From Thermoflexus sp. (GTDB lineage: Bacteria > Chloroflexota > Anaerolineae > Thermoflexales > Thermoflexaceae), in contig JANXBD010000003.1 of the NCBI GenBank assembly GCA_025057635.1, positions 1 through 64,000 of the forward strand: a DNA stretch of 64,000 bases, written 5' to 3'. Both the position numbers and the translations under genes were made by a program. The notes under the pieces are model-generated. The model was not told the DNA's origin. It was given only the letters and a program-made list of their open reading frames with translations, and did not search any database. Below, piece after piece: positions 1-8,853 of the stretch. Position 1 is the first letter of the stretch, and each line of letters begins with the position of its first letter.

Positions 1-2
1 CG

Positions 3-2321
3 GGCGCCCACGTGGCCCTGTTCACCGGCGCCGCCTCGGGGAAGACCCTGGCGTTCCTCCTGCCGATCCTGCAGGCCCTCTGCGAGGACCCCCAGACCAC
101 TGCGCTTTTCGTGTATCCGACCAAAGCCCTGGCCCACGATCAGCTCGCCGTCCTGCGCGCCTGGCTTTCCGCCCTGCGGCTTCCGGTCGCCGCGTTACCT
201 TACGACGGCGACACGCCGGGCGAGGCCCGCCGGTTCGTTCGGGAGCGAGGGCGTTTGCTCCTGACCAATCCGGATATGCTCCATATGGGGATCCTCCCTC
301 AGCATCCCCGCTGGGCGGCGTTCCTGAGCCGTTTGCGCTTCGTGGTGATCGATGAAGCTCACGTCTATCGGGGAGTGTTCGGCAGCCACATGGTGAACGT
401 GCTGCGGCGGCTGCGGCGCCTGGCCGCCGCTTACGGCGCATCTCCCCAGTTTCTCCTGGCCTCAGCCACCGTCGCCAACGGCCGCGAGCTGGCGGAAGCC
501 CTGGTTGAAGGGCCGGTCCACGTCGTGGAGGACGACGGCGCTCCTTACGGGGAGCGCCACTTCATCCTGTATCGCCCGCCGTTGCTGGATGCCGCCATCG
601 GGTTGCGCCAGAGCGCCATGACCGCTGCGGCTGGCCTGATCCAGACGTTCCTCGAGCACGGCATCCCCACCATCGCCTTCGCCCGTTCCCGCATGGGCGT
701 CGAGCGCCTGCTGCGCATGGTGCGGTCGGCCTGGACGGAGCGGGGCGAGGATCCGGAGGAGGTCCGCGGGTATTGGGGAGGATACCTCCCGGAGGAGCGC
801 CGGGCGATCGAAAAGGGGTTGCGGGAGGGGCGGATCCGTGCGGTCATCGCCACCAATGCCCTGGAGCTGGGGGTGGACATCGGCAACTTAGAAGCCTGCG
901 TGATGGTGGGGTATCCGGGGACGATCGCTTCGGTCCGTCAACAGGCGGGCCGGGCGGGCCGCCGCACGCCGCTGAGCGTCGCCATGCTCGTGCTCACGGC
1001 CACGCCTCTCGACGAGTATCTGGCGGGGCATCCAGAATTTCTCCTCCGAAATCCCCCCGAGGCCGTTCGTTTCGATCCGGACAATCTGGCGATCCTGGCC
1101 GATCATCTGCGCTGTGCGGCGTTCGAACAGCCCTTGAGCCCGAGCGAGCCGTTCGCCCGGACCCTGGATACGGACTGGATCGTGGAGCAGCGGATCGCCG
1201 AGGGGGAGCCGCTCTACCGCAATCCGACCGACGGACGGGTGTATTTCGCAGCCGATCGCTATCCGGCGCAGGAGGTCAGCCTGCGGACCGGCACCGGGGA
1301 TCGGGTGAGGATCCGGCGAAGCCGGGAGACGGGGGCCCGGATCATCGGCGAGGTGGATCGCCCCTCCGCCCCCCGACTGGTTCATCCCGGCGCAGTGTAT
1401 CTGCATGAGGGCATCGCCTATCGGATCGTCTCGGTGGATTGGGAACAGGGGGAAGCCATCGCCGAACCCTTCGAGGGGGATGAGGTCACCGAGCCGATCG
1501 TTGAGGAGCAGTGTCGCCTGGATCGGGAGCGGGCGCGCCAAGAGAAGCCATGGTGGATCGGCGCGTGGGGAGAGGTCACCATCATCGGCCAGGTCGTGGG
1601 CTACCGGCGCCTGCGGTGGCCCGGGGGAGAGCTTTTAGGATGGGAGGAAGTCGAAACCCCTCAGGTCGCCCTTTCGACCACCGCCTGGTGGCTGACCATG
1701 CGCCCGGCGCTTCTGGAGCGCCTGAAGGAAGAGGGGGTTTATATCGGCGCTCTCGATTACGGCCCGGAATGGGAAGCGATCCGTCAGCGGGTCCGCGCTC
1801 GGGATGGCTACCGCTGCCGGGTGTGTGGGGTTCCGGAACCCCCGGGGCATGCGCACGATGTCCATCACCTCCGCCCGTTGCGCACCTTCCGGGATCTCCG
1901 GGAAGCCCACGCCCTTGGGAACCTGATCACCGTGTGCCGGCGCTGTCATCGGCGCCTAGAACAGATGCTGGGGACGCGCAGCGCCCTCTCCGGCCTGGCC
2001 CATCTGCTCCATGGCCTCGCGCCGATCTTCCTGATGAGCGATCCGGCGGATCTGGGCCTCCTGGTGGATCCGGAGAGCCGGGAGACCGGAGGTCCTACGA
2101 TCCTGCTTTACGAGGGCGTCCCCGAGGGCGTGGGATTCGCGGCCTACCTCTGGACGGTCCAGGAAGCGCTGCTCGAGGCGGCTCGGGAGGTGGTGGAGCG
2201 CTGCCCGTGCGAAAACGGATGCCCGGCTTGCGTGGGGCCGCCCGGCGAGATGCCAGACTTGAAAGGGGAAACCCGCCGGCTGCTGGAGTGCATTCTGGAT
2301 CTGGGGAACGCGGGATGGTAA
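3..2321 (+). CDS. DEAD/DEAH-box helicase with C-terminal DUF1998-type Cys cluster (MrfA/YprA-like) and embedded HNH domain; 5' partial
   Basis: GAASGKT Walker A, DEAH box (VVIDEAHVYRG), QQAGRAGRR motif VI, C-terminal CPCENGCPACVG. The frame is open to the window edge, so the N-terminus is missing. Confidence 0.9.
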   Translation, partial: GAHVALFTGAASGKTLAFLLPILQALCEDPQTTALFVYPTKALAHDQLAVLRAWLSALRLPVAALPYDGDTPGEARRFVRERGRLLLTNPDMLHMGILPQHPRWAAFLSRLRFVVIDEAHVYRGVFGSHMVNVLRRLRRLAAAYGASPQFLLASATVANGRELAEALVEGPVHVVEDDGAPYGERHFILYRPPLLDAAIGLRQSAMTAAAGLIQTFLEHGIPTIAFARSRMGVERLLRMVRSAWTERGEDPEEVRGYWGGYLPEERRAIEKGLREGRIRAVIATNALELGVDIGNLEACVMVGYPGTIASVRQQAGRAGRRTPLSVAMLVLTATPLDEYLAGHPEFLLRNPPEAVRFDPDNLAILADHLRCAAFEQPLSPSEPFARTLDTDWIVEQRIAEGEPLYRNPTDGRVYFAADRYPAQEVSLRTGTGDRVRIRRSRETGARIIGEVDRPSAPRLVHPGAVYLHEGIAYRIVSVDWEQGEAIAEPFEGDEVTEPIVEEQCRLDRERARQEKPWWIGAWGEVTIIGQVVGYRRLRWPGGELLGWEEVETPQVALSTTAWWLTMRPALLERLKEEGVYIGALDYGPEWEAIRQRVRARDGYRCRVCGVPEPPGHAHDVHHLRPLRTFRDLREAHALGNLITVCRRCHRRLEQMLGTRSALSGLAHLLHGLAPIFLMSDPADLGLLVDPESRETGGPTILLYEGVPEGVGFAAYLWTVQEALLEAAREVVERCPCENGCPACVGPPGEMPDLKGETRRLLECILDLGNAGW

Positions 2322-2433
2322 CCCCCCTGCGGCTTGAAGGGCTGCGAGAGGGGTTCTTCCACCTGGAGCGGGTGCTTGAATCGCAAATTGCGTTAAGATA
2401 AACGGGTGAAGATCATCTTTGGATGAGGGGATA

Positions 2434-5268
2434 ATGGCTCCACTGGTGGTGTTGGTGGATGGGCATTCCCTGGCCTATAGGGCGTATTACGCGCTGCTCC
2501 GCCAGGGCCTTCAAACCCGCAAGGGAGAGCCGACCCACGCGGTCTACGGCTTCACCTCGATGCTCCTGAAGGTCTGGCGGGAGCACCGCCCGGATTATAT
2601 GGCGGTAGCGTTCGATGTGGGGCGGACGTTCCGCCACGAAGCCTTCACGGAATACAAGGCGACGCGGGCGGAGCGCCCGTCGGATTTCGATCTGCAACTG
2701 GCCCGCATCCACCAGATCATCGATGCCTTCGCCATCCCGAAGCTGACCGCCGAGGGCTACGAGGCCGATGATGTGATCGGCACGGCCGCCCACCAGGCCC
2801 TCCAGCGCGGCATGGAGGTCCTCATCGTCACCGGCGACACGGACGCCTTCCAGCTGATCCGGCCAGGTGTCCGGGTTCTCACCTCGCGCCGCCATTTCGA
2901 CGACATCGTGATTTACGATGTGGAAGCGATCCGCGAGCGTTATGGCCTGAAGCCCCATCAGCTGGTGGACCTCAAGGCGCTCGCCGGCGACCCCAGCGAC
3001 AACATCCCGGGAGTCCGGGGGATCGGGGAACGAACCGCCACGGAGCTCCTGAAGCGTTACGGATCTCTGGAGAACATTTACGAACACCTGCCCGAGATCC
3101 AGCCGGAGCGAATCCGCCGTCTGCTGGAGGCCGGGCGGGAGTCCGCGTTCCTGAGCAAGCAGTTGGTCCAGATCCGCACCGATGTTCCCATGACCGTGGA
3201 CTGGGAGGCTTGCCGGGTTGGGCGCTATCACTGGGAGGCCGTGCGGGCCCTTTTCCAGGAGCTGGAGTTCCGAAGCCTGATGAACCGGCTCCCGGATAGC
3301 CTAACGCCTCTGGAATCCGCGCAGGCCGTCGAGGAGGAGGCCCCGCGGCTGGCCAGCCAGCCCGCCCTCTTCCCGGAGCCGGTGGGGCCGGCGGTGATCC
3401 AGCCCCTCACCGTGCCTCCGCTGCAGGCGGAGCATCTCCCCCGCCCGACAGAGGCGATCGTGGTTTCCGACGAAGCCGGATTGGCCGCGCTGCGGGAAAC
3501 TCTGGGACAGGTGCCCCGGTTCGCCCTGGATGTGGAGACGGACGCGCTGGCCCCGATGTCCGCCAGTCTGGTCGGCCTTTCCTTCGCGGTGGAGGAGGGC
3601 CGTGGATACTATGTTCCAGTGGGCCATCGGGACGGCTCGCCGCAGTTGTCGCTTCCCCGCGTCCTGGAGGCGTTGCGGCCGATCCTGAGCGATCCCTCTC
3701 GTCTGAAGGTTGGCCACCACGCCAAGTTCGATCTCCTGGTCCTGGCCCGCCACGGGGTGGAGGTGAAGGGCCTGGCCTTCGACACGATGGTTGCCGAATG
3801 GGTGCTCAACCCCGCCGCTTATGGGCTCAGCCTCAAGCACCTGGCGTGGCTCCGGCTGGGCGTGGAGATGACCACCATCGAGCAGCTGATCGGGAAGGGG
3901 AAGGGCCAGCGCTCCTTTGCGGATGTCCCCGTCTCCGCAGCCGCCCCCTATGCCGCCGCCGATGCGGATCTCACGTTGCGCATCGCCCGCGTCCAGGAGG
4001 AGGAGCTCCGCCGGCAGGGATTATGGGATTTGTTTAGGGAGATCGAGATCCCGCTGATCCCGGTGCTGGTCCGCATGGAGCTGGCAGGGATCCTCATCGA
4101 TGTCCCGCTCCTGCAGCAGATGTCGAAAGAGTTCGAGCGGCGGATCCAGATCCTAGCTCAGGAGATCTATCGGTGGGTGGGCTATGCTTTCAATCTGGAT
4201 TCGCCCCGCCAGTTATCCGATGCACTGTTTGGGAAGTTGCAGCTGCCGACGGTGGATGTCCCACGGACTGAGACGGGGATGTATTCCACCTCCAGCGAGG
4301 TGCTGGAGGGCCTGCGGGGCGCCCATCCGGTGATCGACCTCATCCTGGAATACCGGCAGCTGGCCAAGCTGAAGGGCACTTACGTGGACGCGTTGCCCCG
4401 GCTGATCCATCCGGCCACCGGGCGGATCCATCCCATCTATCATCAGACCGGGACGGTGACGGGGCGGATCTCGGCGAGCGACCCCAACATCCAGAACATC
4501 CCCATTCGCACGGAGCTCGGCAAGCAGATCCGCCGGGCCTTCATTGCCCCGCCGGGCTTCGTCCTCCTCTCAGCGGACTACTCTCAGATCGAGCTGCGCA
4601 TCCTGGCCCACATCACCAAGGACCCCGGGCTGATCGCCGCCTTCCAGGCGGGGGAGGACATCCATCGGGCCACGGCGGCGAAGGCTTTCGGAATCCCGCT
4701 GGACCGGGTCACCGATGAGCAGCGGAACTTCGCCAAGCGGATCAACTACGGCCTCATCTACGGGATGAGCGCCCATGGCCTGGCGCAGCAGCTGGGGATC
4801 TCCCGACGGGAGGCGGATCGTTTCATCCAGCAATATTTCGCGGCCTTCCCGCAGGTGAGGGCATATATCGAGGCTATCAAGGAACAGGCGGCCCGGCAGG
4901 GGTATGTGGAGACGCTGTTGGGGCGCCGCCGCTACTTCCCGGAGCTGATGCCCGCCGGTCCTGATCAGACCCCGCGTCGGCTCCCCGAGGCGGTCCGTCG
5001 GAAGGCGGAGCGCGAGGCCATCAACGCGCCGATCCAGGGCAGCGCGGCCGACCTCATCAAGCGAGCGATGATCCGAATCGATCAGGCCCTTCGGGAGCGC
5101 GGCCTGCGCGCCCGGATGATCATGCAGGTCCACGATGAGCTGGTATTCGAGGTCCCCGAAGAGGAAGTGGAGGAGGTCCGGGCTCTGGTGGAGGAGCAGA
5201 TGCGGAACGCCCATCCGCTCGCCGTGCCGCTGGAGGTGGAAACCCATGTCGGGCCCTGCTGGTCGTGA
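2434..5268 (+). CDS. polA: DNA polymerase I
   Basis: 5' nuclease domain, DxE exonuclease motif (FALDVETDAL), motif A (LLSADYSQIELRILAH), O-helix (RNFAKRINYGLIYG), motif C (QVHDELVFEVP). The ORF track starts at TTG 2419; ATG 2434 is more likely. Confidence 0.97.
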   Translation: MAPLVVLVDGHSLAYRAYYALLRQGLQTRKGEPTHAVYGFTSMLLKVWREHRPDYMAVAFDVGRTFRHEAFTEYKATRAERPSDFDLQLARIHQIIDAFAIPKLTAEGYEADDVIGTAAHQALQRGMEVLIVTGDTDAFQLIRPGVRVLTSRRHFDDIVIYDVEAIRERYGLKPHQLVDLKALAGDPSDNIPGVRGIGERTATELLKRYGSLENIYEHLPEIQPERIRRLLEAGRESAFLSKQLVQIRTDVPMTVDWEACRVGRYHWEAVRALFQELEFRSLMNRLPDSLTPLESAQAVEEEAPRLASQPALFPEPVGPAVIQPLTVPPLQAEHLPRPTEAIVVSDEAGLAALRETLGQVPRFALDVETDALAPMSASLVGLSFAVEEGRGYYVPVGHRDGSPQLSLPRVLEALRPILSDPSRLKVGHHAKFDLLVLARHGVEVKGLAFDTMVAEWVLNPAAYGLSLKHLAWLRLGVEMTTIEQLIGKGKGQRSFADVPVSAAAPYAAADADLTLRIARVQEEELRRQGLWDLFREIEIPLIPVLVRMELAGILIDVPLLQQMSKEFERRIQILAQEIYRWVGYAFNLDSPRQLSDALFGKLQLPTVDVPRTETGMYSTSSEVLEGLRGAHPVIDLILEYRQLAKLKGTYVDALPRLIHPATGRIHPIYHQTGTVTGRISASDPNIQNIPIRTELGKQIRRAFIAPPGFVLLSADYSQIELRILAHITKDPGLIAAFQAGEDIHRATAAKAFGIPLDRVTDEQRNFAKRINYGLIYGMSAHGLAQQLGISRREADRFIQQYFAAFPQVRAYIEAIKEQAARQGYVETLLGRRRYFPELMPAGPDQTPRRLPEAVRRKAEREAINAPIQGSAADLIKRAMIRIDQALRERGLRARMIMQVHDELVFEVPEEEVEEVRALVEEQMRNAHPLAVPLEVETHVGPCWS

Positions 5269-5316
5269 TGCGCGGGGCCGCCTCACGGGCAGGCGGGAAT
5301 GCGCCAGGCATCGATT

Positions 5317-5361
5317 TTCGAGGGGGCCTTTGGCCCCCCGTCCTACTCTCGAAGGATTTTT
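5317..5361 (+). terminator. Probable polA terminator: GGGGGCC-TTT-GGCCCCC hairpin inside an outer TTCGAG/CTCGAA pairing, followed by TTTTT
   Basis: Inverted repeat read directly, about 50 nt after the polA stop. Confidence 0.5.
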
Positions 5362-5559
5362 CTCCCCTCTCCACGGTCCTTCAGGACACAGGGAGGGGAT
5401 AAGATGGAGAGGCCATGCTCCCTCCAGTCGGCTTCCGCTCCCTAAATCTCCAGTTCCTGGAGCCGGCTATAGATCCCGCCGCTCAAATTATTCGGATGGC
5501 AATCATGAAGCGAAGTGAAGCAAGGACATACGCCAGGGCGTAAACCACCATATGATCGC

Positions 5560-5665
5560 TAAGAATGGCGAGGCGCCTGTCCTACCCTCAGCCACCTAAC
5601 CCCCAGCACCCCTCCTATCGCCGGCAAGGCCGCCCATCTCTTCGCCATCATACCTCCCCCCTCTC
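5560..5665 (-). pseudogene. Degenerate duplicate of the signal-peptide region of the 6679-7230 secreted protein
   Basis: Minus strand reads [30 protein letters not shown], matching [29 protein letters not shown] of the intact gene, then stops. Confidence 0.7.
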
Positions 5666-6564
5666 CTTAAGCCTCTTGTCCCCTTTTCGTATGCCAATTC
5701 CTTACCCCGATGTCCAATCCTCCTCGTCCTTCCTCCCAATCCTCAACCCCCCGACCTCATTCGAACAATCGGTCAAATCCAAAGGAGTGCTGTCCTTGCT
5801 GACGTTCCCCAAAAACTTGATCCTGCCCAGCCCGGCATCGACCCGCCCTGAGGCGACCCCGCCCGCCATCCCCCGGCCTCTTGCCTCGCAACAGGCGCCT
5901 GAAGGCCGCGCCAGGAAAACGAGGGCGCTCGGGTGTTCGGCGGCAGCAGGGGAGGGGAGGACGCGCTCTCCGCGCGCGGGCCCCCGGATCCGATCGTCCG
6001 GCGCCTCCCGCAGATCGCGTTCCGGCGTCCGGCCGCCCGTCCGCGCCGCGCCGGGGCCTGTAATCGGCGCCTTGCGCCTGTCCGCCCCCATCGCCGGCAG
6101 GCCCCGAATGGGCGTTCTCACCCGCGACAGCGGCATCGCCACGGATGAGGGCCGCGCCGCCCGCGTGGGCCCCCAGAACGTTTCGCCCCTCCCATATCCG
6201 AACACCCACCAGGGTTGTGGTCCCACTCCCCCGCGCGCCCATTGACATCCGACACCTGGTCGCCCGAATCGCCCCCTGACCTTCCCCCCATCACCGCTTA
6301 CGGCAGGCGCGAAGATGATCCCCCCGCCTGTTGCCCCCCTCGCCCGCCCCGCAGCGCCAAACATCTTGGGAGTGCGTCATCCTCCTCCGCGCAGCGAGGG
6401 CGTAACGCGTCATCGCCCTAGGCCCAGCCGGCGATCTCCCGGCCTGGATCCGATCGCGCGTCGAGCCCCCCGACCCCTCCGCGCCGCCCGGGCGACCCGG
6501 AGGCAACCTCCCGGCCCCTGGCGTCGAAGGGTCCGATCCGCCGCCGTCCCGGCCATAAAAAGCA

Positions 6565-6595
6565 ACTGGCAGGCGGCTCGAGGCCGCCTGCCAGT
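6565..6595 (-). terminator. Rho-independent terminator of the 6679-7230 gene
   Basis: Perfect 13-bp stem ACTGGCAGGCGGC-TCGAG-GCCGCCTGCCAGT; minus-strand continuation is TGCTTTTTAT. Confidence 0.8.
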
Positions 6596-6678
6596 CCCCT
6601 GCCTGCGCGCCGATGGCTCTTTTTCTCACGCCTGCCCTCGGCCCCCTTCATCCGCCCGGCAGGCCCGACCGAACCCCC

Positions 6679-7188
6679 TCACGGGTGGTTCCTGAGCACC
6701 AGCGGTAGATAGAGAACATGGGGCGTGGGGGTCGGCGTCGGCGTCAGAGTGGGCGTGGGCGTCCGGGTCGGCGTGGCGGTTGGCGTCCGCGTGGGCGTCG
6801 GCGTGGGCGTGGGCGCCCCAACCCTCGCGTATTTCAGATCGTCATTACCCGTGTCATAGTAGCTAATATGGGGATTCCCATAACTGTCCAGCTCCAGCGA
6901 CGTATACTTCCCCACATTCCCCTCGCTGTCCACCGTCTGGATCACCCACTGGCTCCCTGTCCACCGCGCATACTTCAAATCCCCGTTGCTTGCATCGTAG
7001 TAACTAATGTGTGGATTCCCCGCCCTGTCCAGCGCCAGCGACGTATGCCACCCCACAGTCCCCACACTGTCCACCGTCACAATATGCCAATTCTGAGCCA
7101 ATGCCCGAGACGCCCGTCCTGCCCCCAGCCACCCAACCCCCAACACTCCTCCAATCGCCAGCAAGGCCGCCCATCTCTTCGCCATCAT
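6679..7188 (-). CDS. Secreted repeat protein: signal peptide, two ~40-aa HISYYD..LKYAR repeats, TP-rich linker, C-terminal YLPLVLRN tail
   Basis: [32 protein letters not shown] signal peptide; duplicated HISYYDxxNxDLKYAR; [15 protein letters not shown] linker. Start placed at MMAKR rather than the ORF-track start. Confidence 0.75.
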   Translation of the reverse strand: MMAKRWAALLAIGGVLGVGWLGAGRASRALAQNWHIVTVDSVGTVGWHTSLALDRAGNPHISYYDASNGDLKYARWTGSQWVIQTVDSEGNVGKYTSLELDSYGNPHISYYDTGNDDLKYARVGAPTPTPTPTRTPTATPTRTPTPTLTPTPTPTPHVLYLPLVLRNHP

Positions 7189-7559
7189 ACCTCCTCGGCA
7201 GTGGGCAGCGGAGAAGGAGGGAGGGAGCATAATGAGTTCGGGGGAGCCGATTGGAGGCGGGTCGAGGCGCTCTCCAGGTGGCGATGGCGGCCGCCCAGGG
7301 GGTCAGGCTGGCCTAGAGCCGGGAAGGGGTGGAGGAGGGGGAAGCCTCCCGGCCGCCCTACGGCTGTGGCCAGGGAGGTCCCCGGAGGCGAGACGGAATC
7401 CCCGAGAGATAGTCCGGGAGGTTGTGGAAAAAGGGGGGCCGATTGAGGGGGCGAATGAAGCATCCCGAAGAGGTTCTGGAGGAGAGGAAACGCTGGCGGC
7501 GGAGAACGGAGGGTCCTCGCCAGATTCGAAGTTGGGGAGGACGGGCGGGGGCAAGCAGA

Positions 7560-7927
7560 TCGGGAGAGGCCATACATCAGCAGCCAAAGCTTGTGCCCCA
7601 GCCCTTTCCCGAGCGGGATCTGCCAGCGGGCGATCGGCCCCGCCGCGACCGCATCTCCCCCGCGATCGTATCGGCCGTCCCCACCACCGCAGCCATCACG
7701 ATTAGGAAGTTCGCCACAAACGGGCCCGCCCGCAGAAAGAATCCCACGATCTCCTCCCGCATCGGGGGATCTGAAGGGCCGAGGCGGGCGAGTTCGCGGT
7801 GGATCCGAAACAGCGCCAGGCCAAATAGGGCCAGGAAGGCGGCCCCCAACCCGAAGGCCGCCGGCACCAGACGGCGTCGGAACGCCTCTCGAAGCGTCAG
7901 GCCCCCGATCCATCCGATGGCGCGCAT
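7560..7927 (-). pseudogene. ABC-2 type transporter permease, N-terminal remnant with frameshift
   Basis: MRAIGWIGGLTLREAFRRRLVPAAFGLGAAFLALFGLALFRIHRE...VGTADTIAGEMRS, then frameshift to AVAAGPIARWQIPLGKGLGHKLWLLMYGLS (typical 'LAGEI..G..L.KPI.RWQ..LGKWLG' region), then homology ends. Confidence 0.65.
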
Positions 7928-7938
7928 GGTCTCCTCGC

Positions 7939-8700
7939 CTATCGCAACGGTCGCTTCTCCGGGATCCCCGGCCGCCGGGGATATCGGGGGGGCGTGGGTG
8001 CGATCTTTTCGAAAACCAGCAGGGTGCGCGGGGAAAGATGAGGGGGCCACGCCAGATCGCAGCGGTTCCGCAGGCGTCCCCCCAAGAGGCCCATCGCCCT
8101 GTGGGCGGCAGCGATTTCTTCTTCCAGCTCCGCGCCCTTCATCGCCACGGCGATCCCACCGATCCGGGCTAGCGGGAGAAGATACTCTAAGAGAACCGGA
8201 AGCTCCGCCACTGCGCGGGCGATCGTCCCATCGTAGCACTCGCGATGCGCCGGATCCTGCCCGACCTCCTCGGCGCGACGGGCCAGGATGGCGATGCCCT
8301 CCAGCCCCAGGCTGTAGACCGCTGCTTCCAGGAAGCGGGCTTTTTTCGCCGTGGCCTCGATCAGGGTGAGTTCCAATGCGGGCCAGGCCAGCTTCAGGAC
8401 CAGCCCCGGGAACCCAGCGCCGGTTCCCACGTCGGCCAGGCGGCATGGCGGCCACTCCGCGGGAGCAGGAGGCCACTCGGGCTTCCGGAAGGCCTGGAGG
8501 GCCGTGAGGGAATCCACGAAGTGCCGAGCAGCCATCGCCTCGGGTTCCACAATGGCCGTGAGATTCAGGCGCTCGTTCCACTCCCGGACCATCTGGGCAT
8601 AGCGGGCCATGGCCTCCAGGGCCGATTCCGGTAGCGACCATCCCAGCCAAGCCAGGCCCTCTCGCAACACCGGTAAGAAGAAGGCTTCAAACGTCGTCAT
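7939..8700 (-). CDS. rsmG: 16S rRNA (guanine(527)-N(7))-methyltransferase RsmG
   Basis: NERLNLTAI, RHFVDSL, DVGTGAGFPGLVLKLAWP motifs. Confidence 0.95.
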   Translation of the reverse strand: MTTFEAFFLPVLREGLAWLGWSLPESALEAMARYAQMVREWNERLNLTAIVEPEAMAARHFVDSLTALQAFRKPEWPPAPAEWPPCRLADVGTGAGFPGLVLKLAWPALELTLIEATAKKARFLEAAVYSLGLEGIAILARRAEEVGQDPAHRECYDGTIARAVAELPVLLEYLLPLARIGGIAVAMKGAELEEEIAAAHRAMGLLGGRLRNRCDLAWPPHLSPRTLLVFEKIAPTPPRYPRRPGIPEKRPLR

Positions 8701-8853
8701 CACAATCAGAATAGCCCATGCGAGCCGGGTGAGGACCTTGTAGAAGCCATCTCGGGTGGGCTGTAAAGGCGGTTCCCCAATCCGCGTATGAACCCGTTAG
8801 ACGGGTTGCGGACGTGGTGAACTGGAAGGCCGGCCTCAGCCGATCGCCCGCCG

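Noticed and set aside
22-2401. Many long antisense/out-of-frame ORFs over the helicase gene (for example 888-1541 -, 1511-2401 +)
   Set aside because: Typical high-GC shadow ORFs with low-complexity Arg/Pro/Gly content; the helicase frame has clear motifs.
2315-2401. 28-codon ORF overlapping the helicase stop (MVTPLRLEGLREGFFHLERVLESQIALR)
   Set aside because: Could be a truncated mrfB-like start, but too short to assign.
5702-6660. Overlapping ORFs of 100-220 aa on both strands
   Set aside because: No recognisable motif, compositionally biased, no single frame favoured; likely non-coding or decayed.
6718-6818. GC-rich tandem-looking repeat (GGGCGTGGGCGT...)
   Set aside because: Explained as the coding sequence of the (PT)n linker, not a CRISPR or independent satellite.
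8740-8850. Possible tRNA-Sec or structured RNA 3' of selA
   Set aside because: Contains a small AACCCG/CGGGTT hairpin but no acceptor/T-arm arrangement or UCA anticodon fold that I could support.
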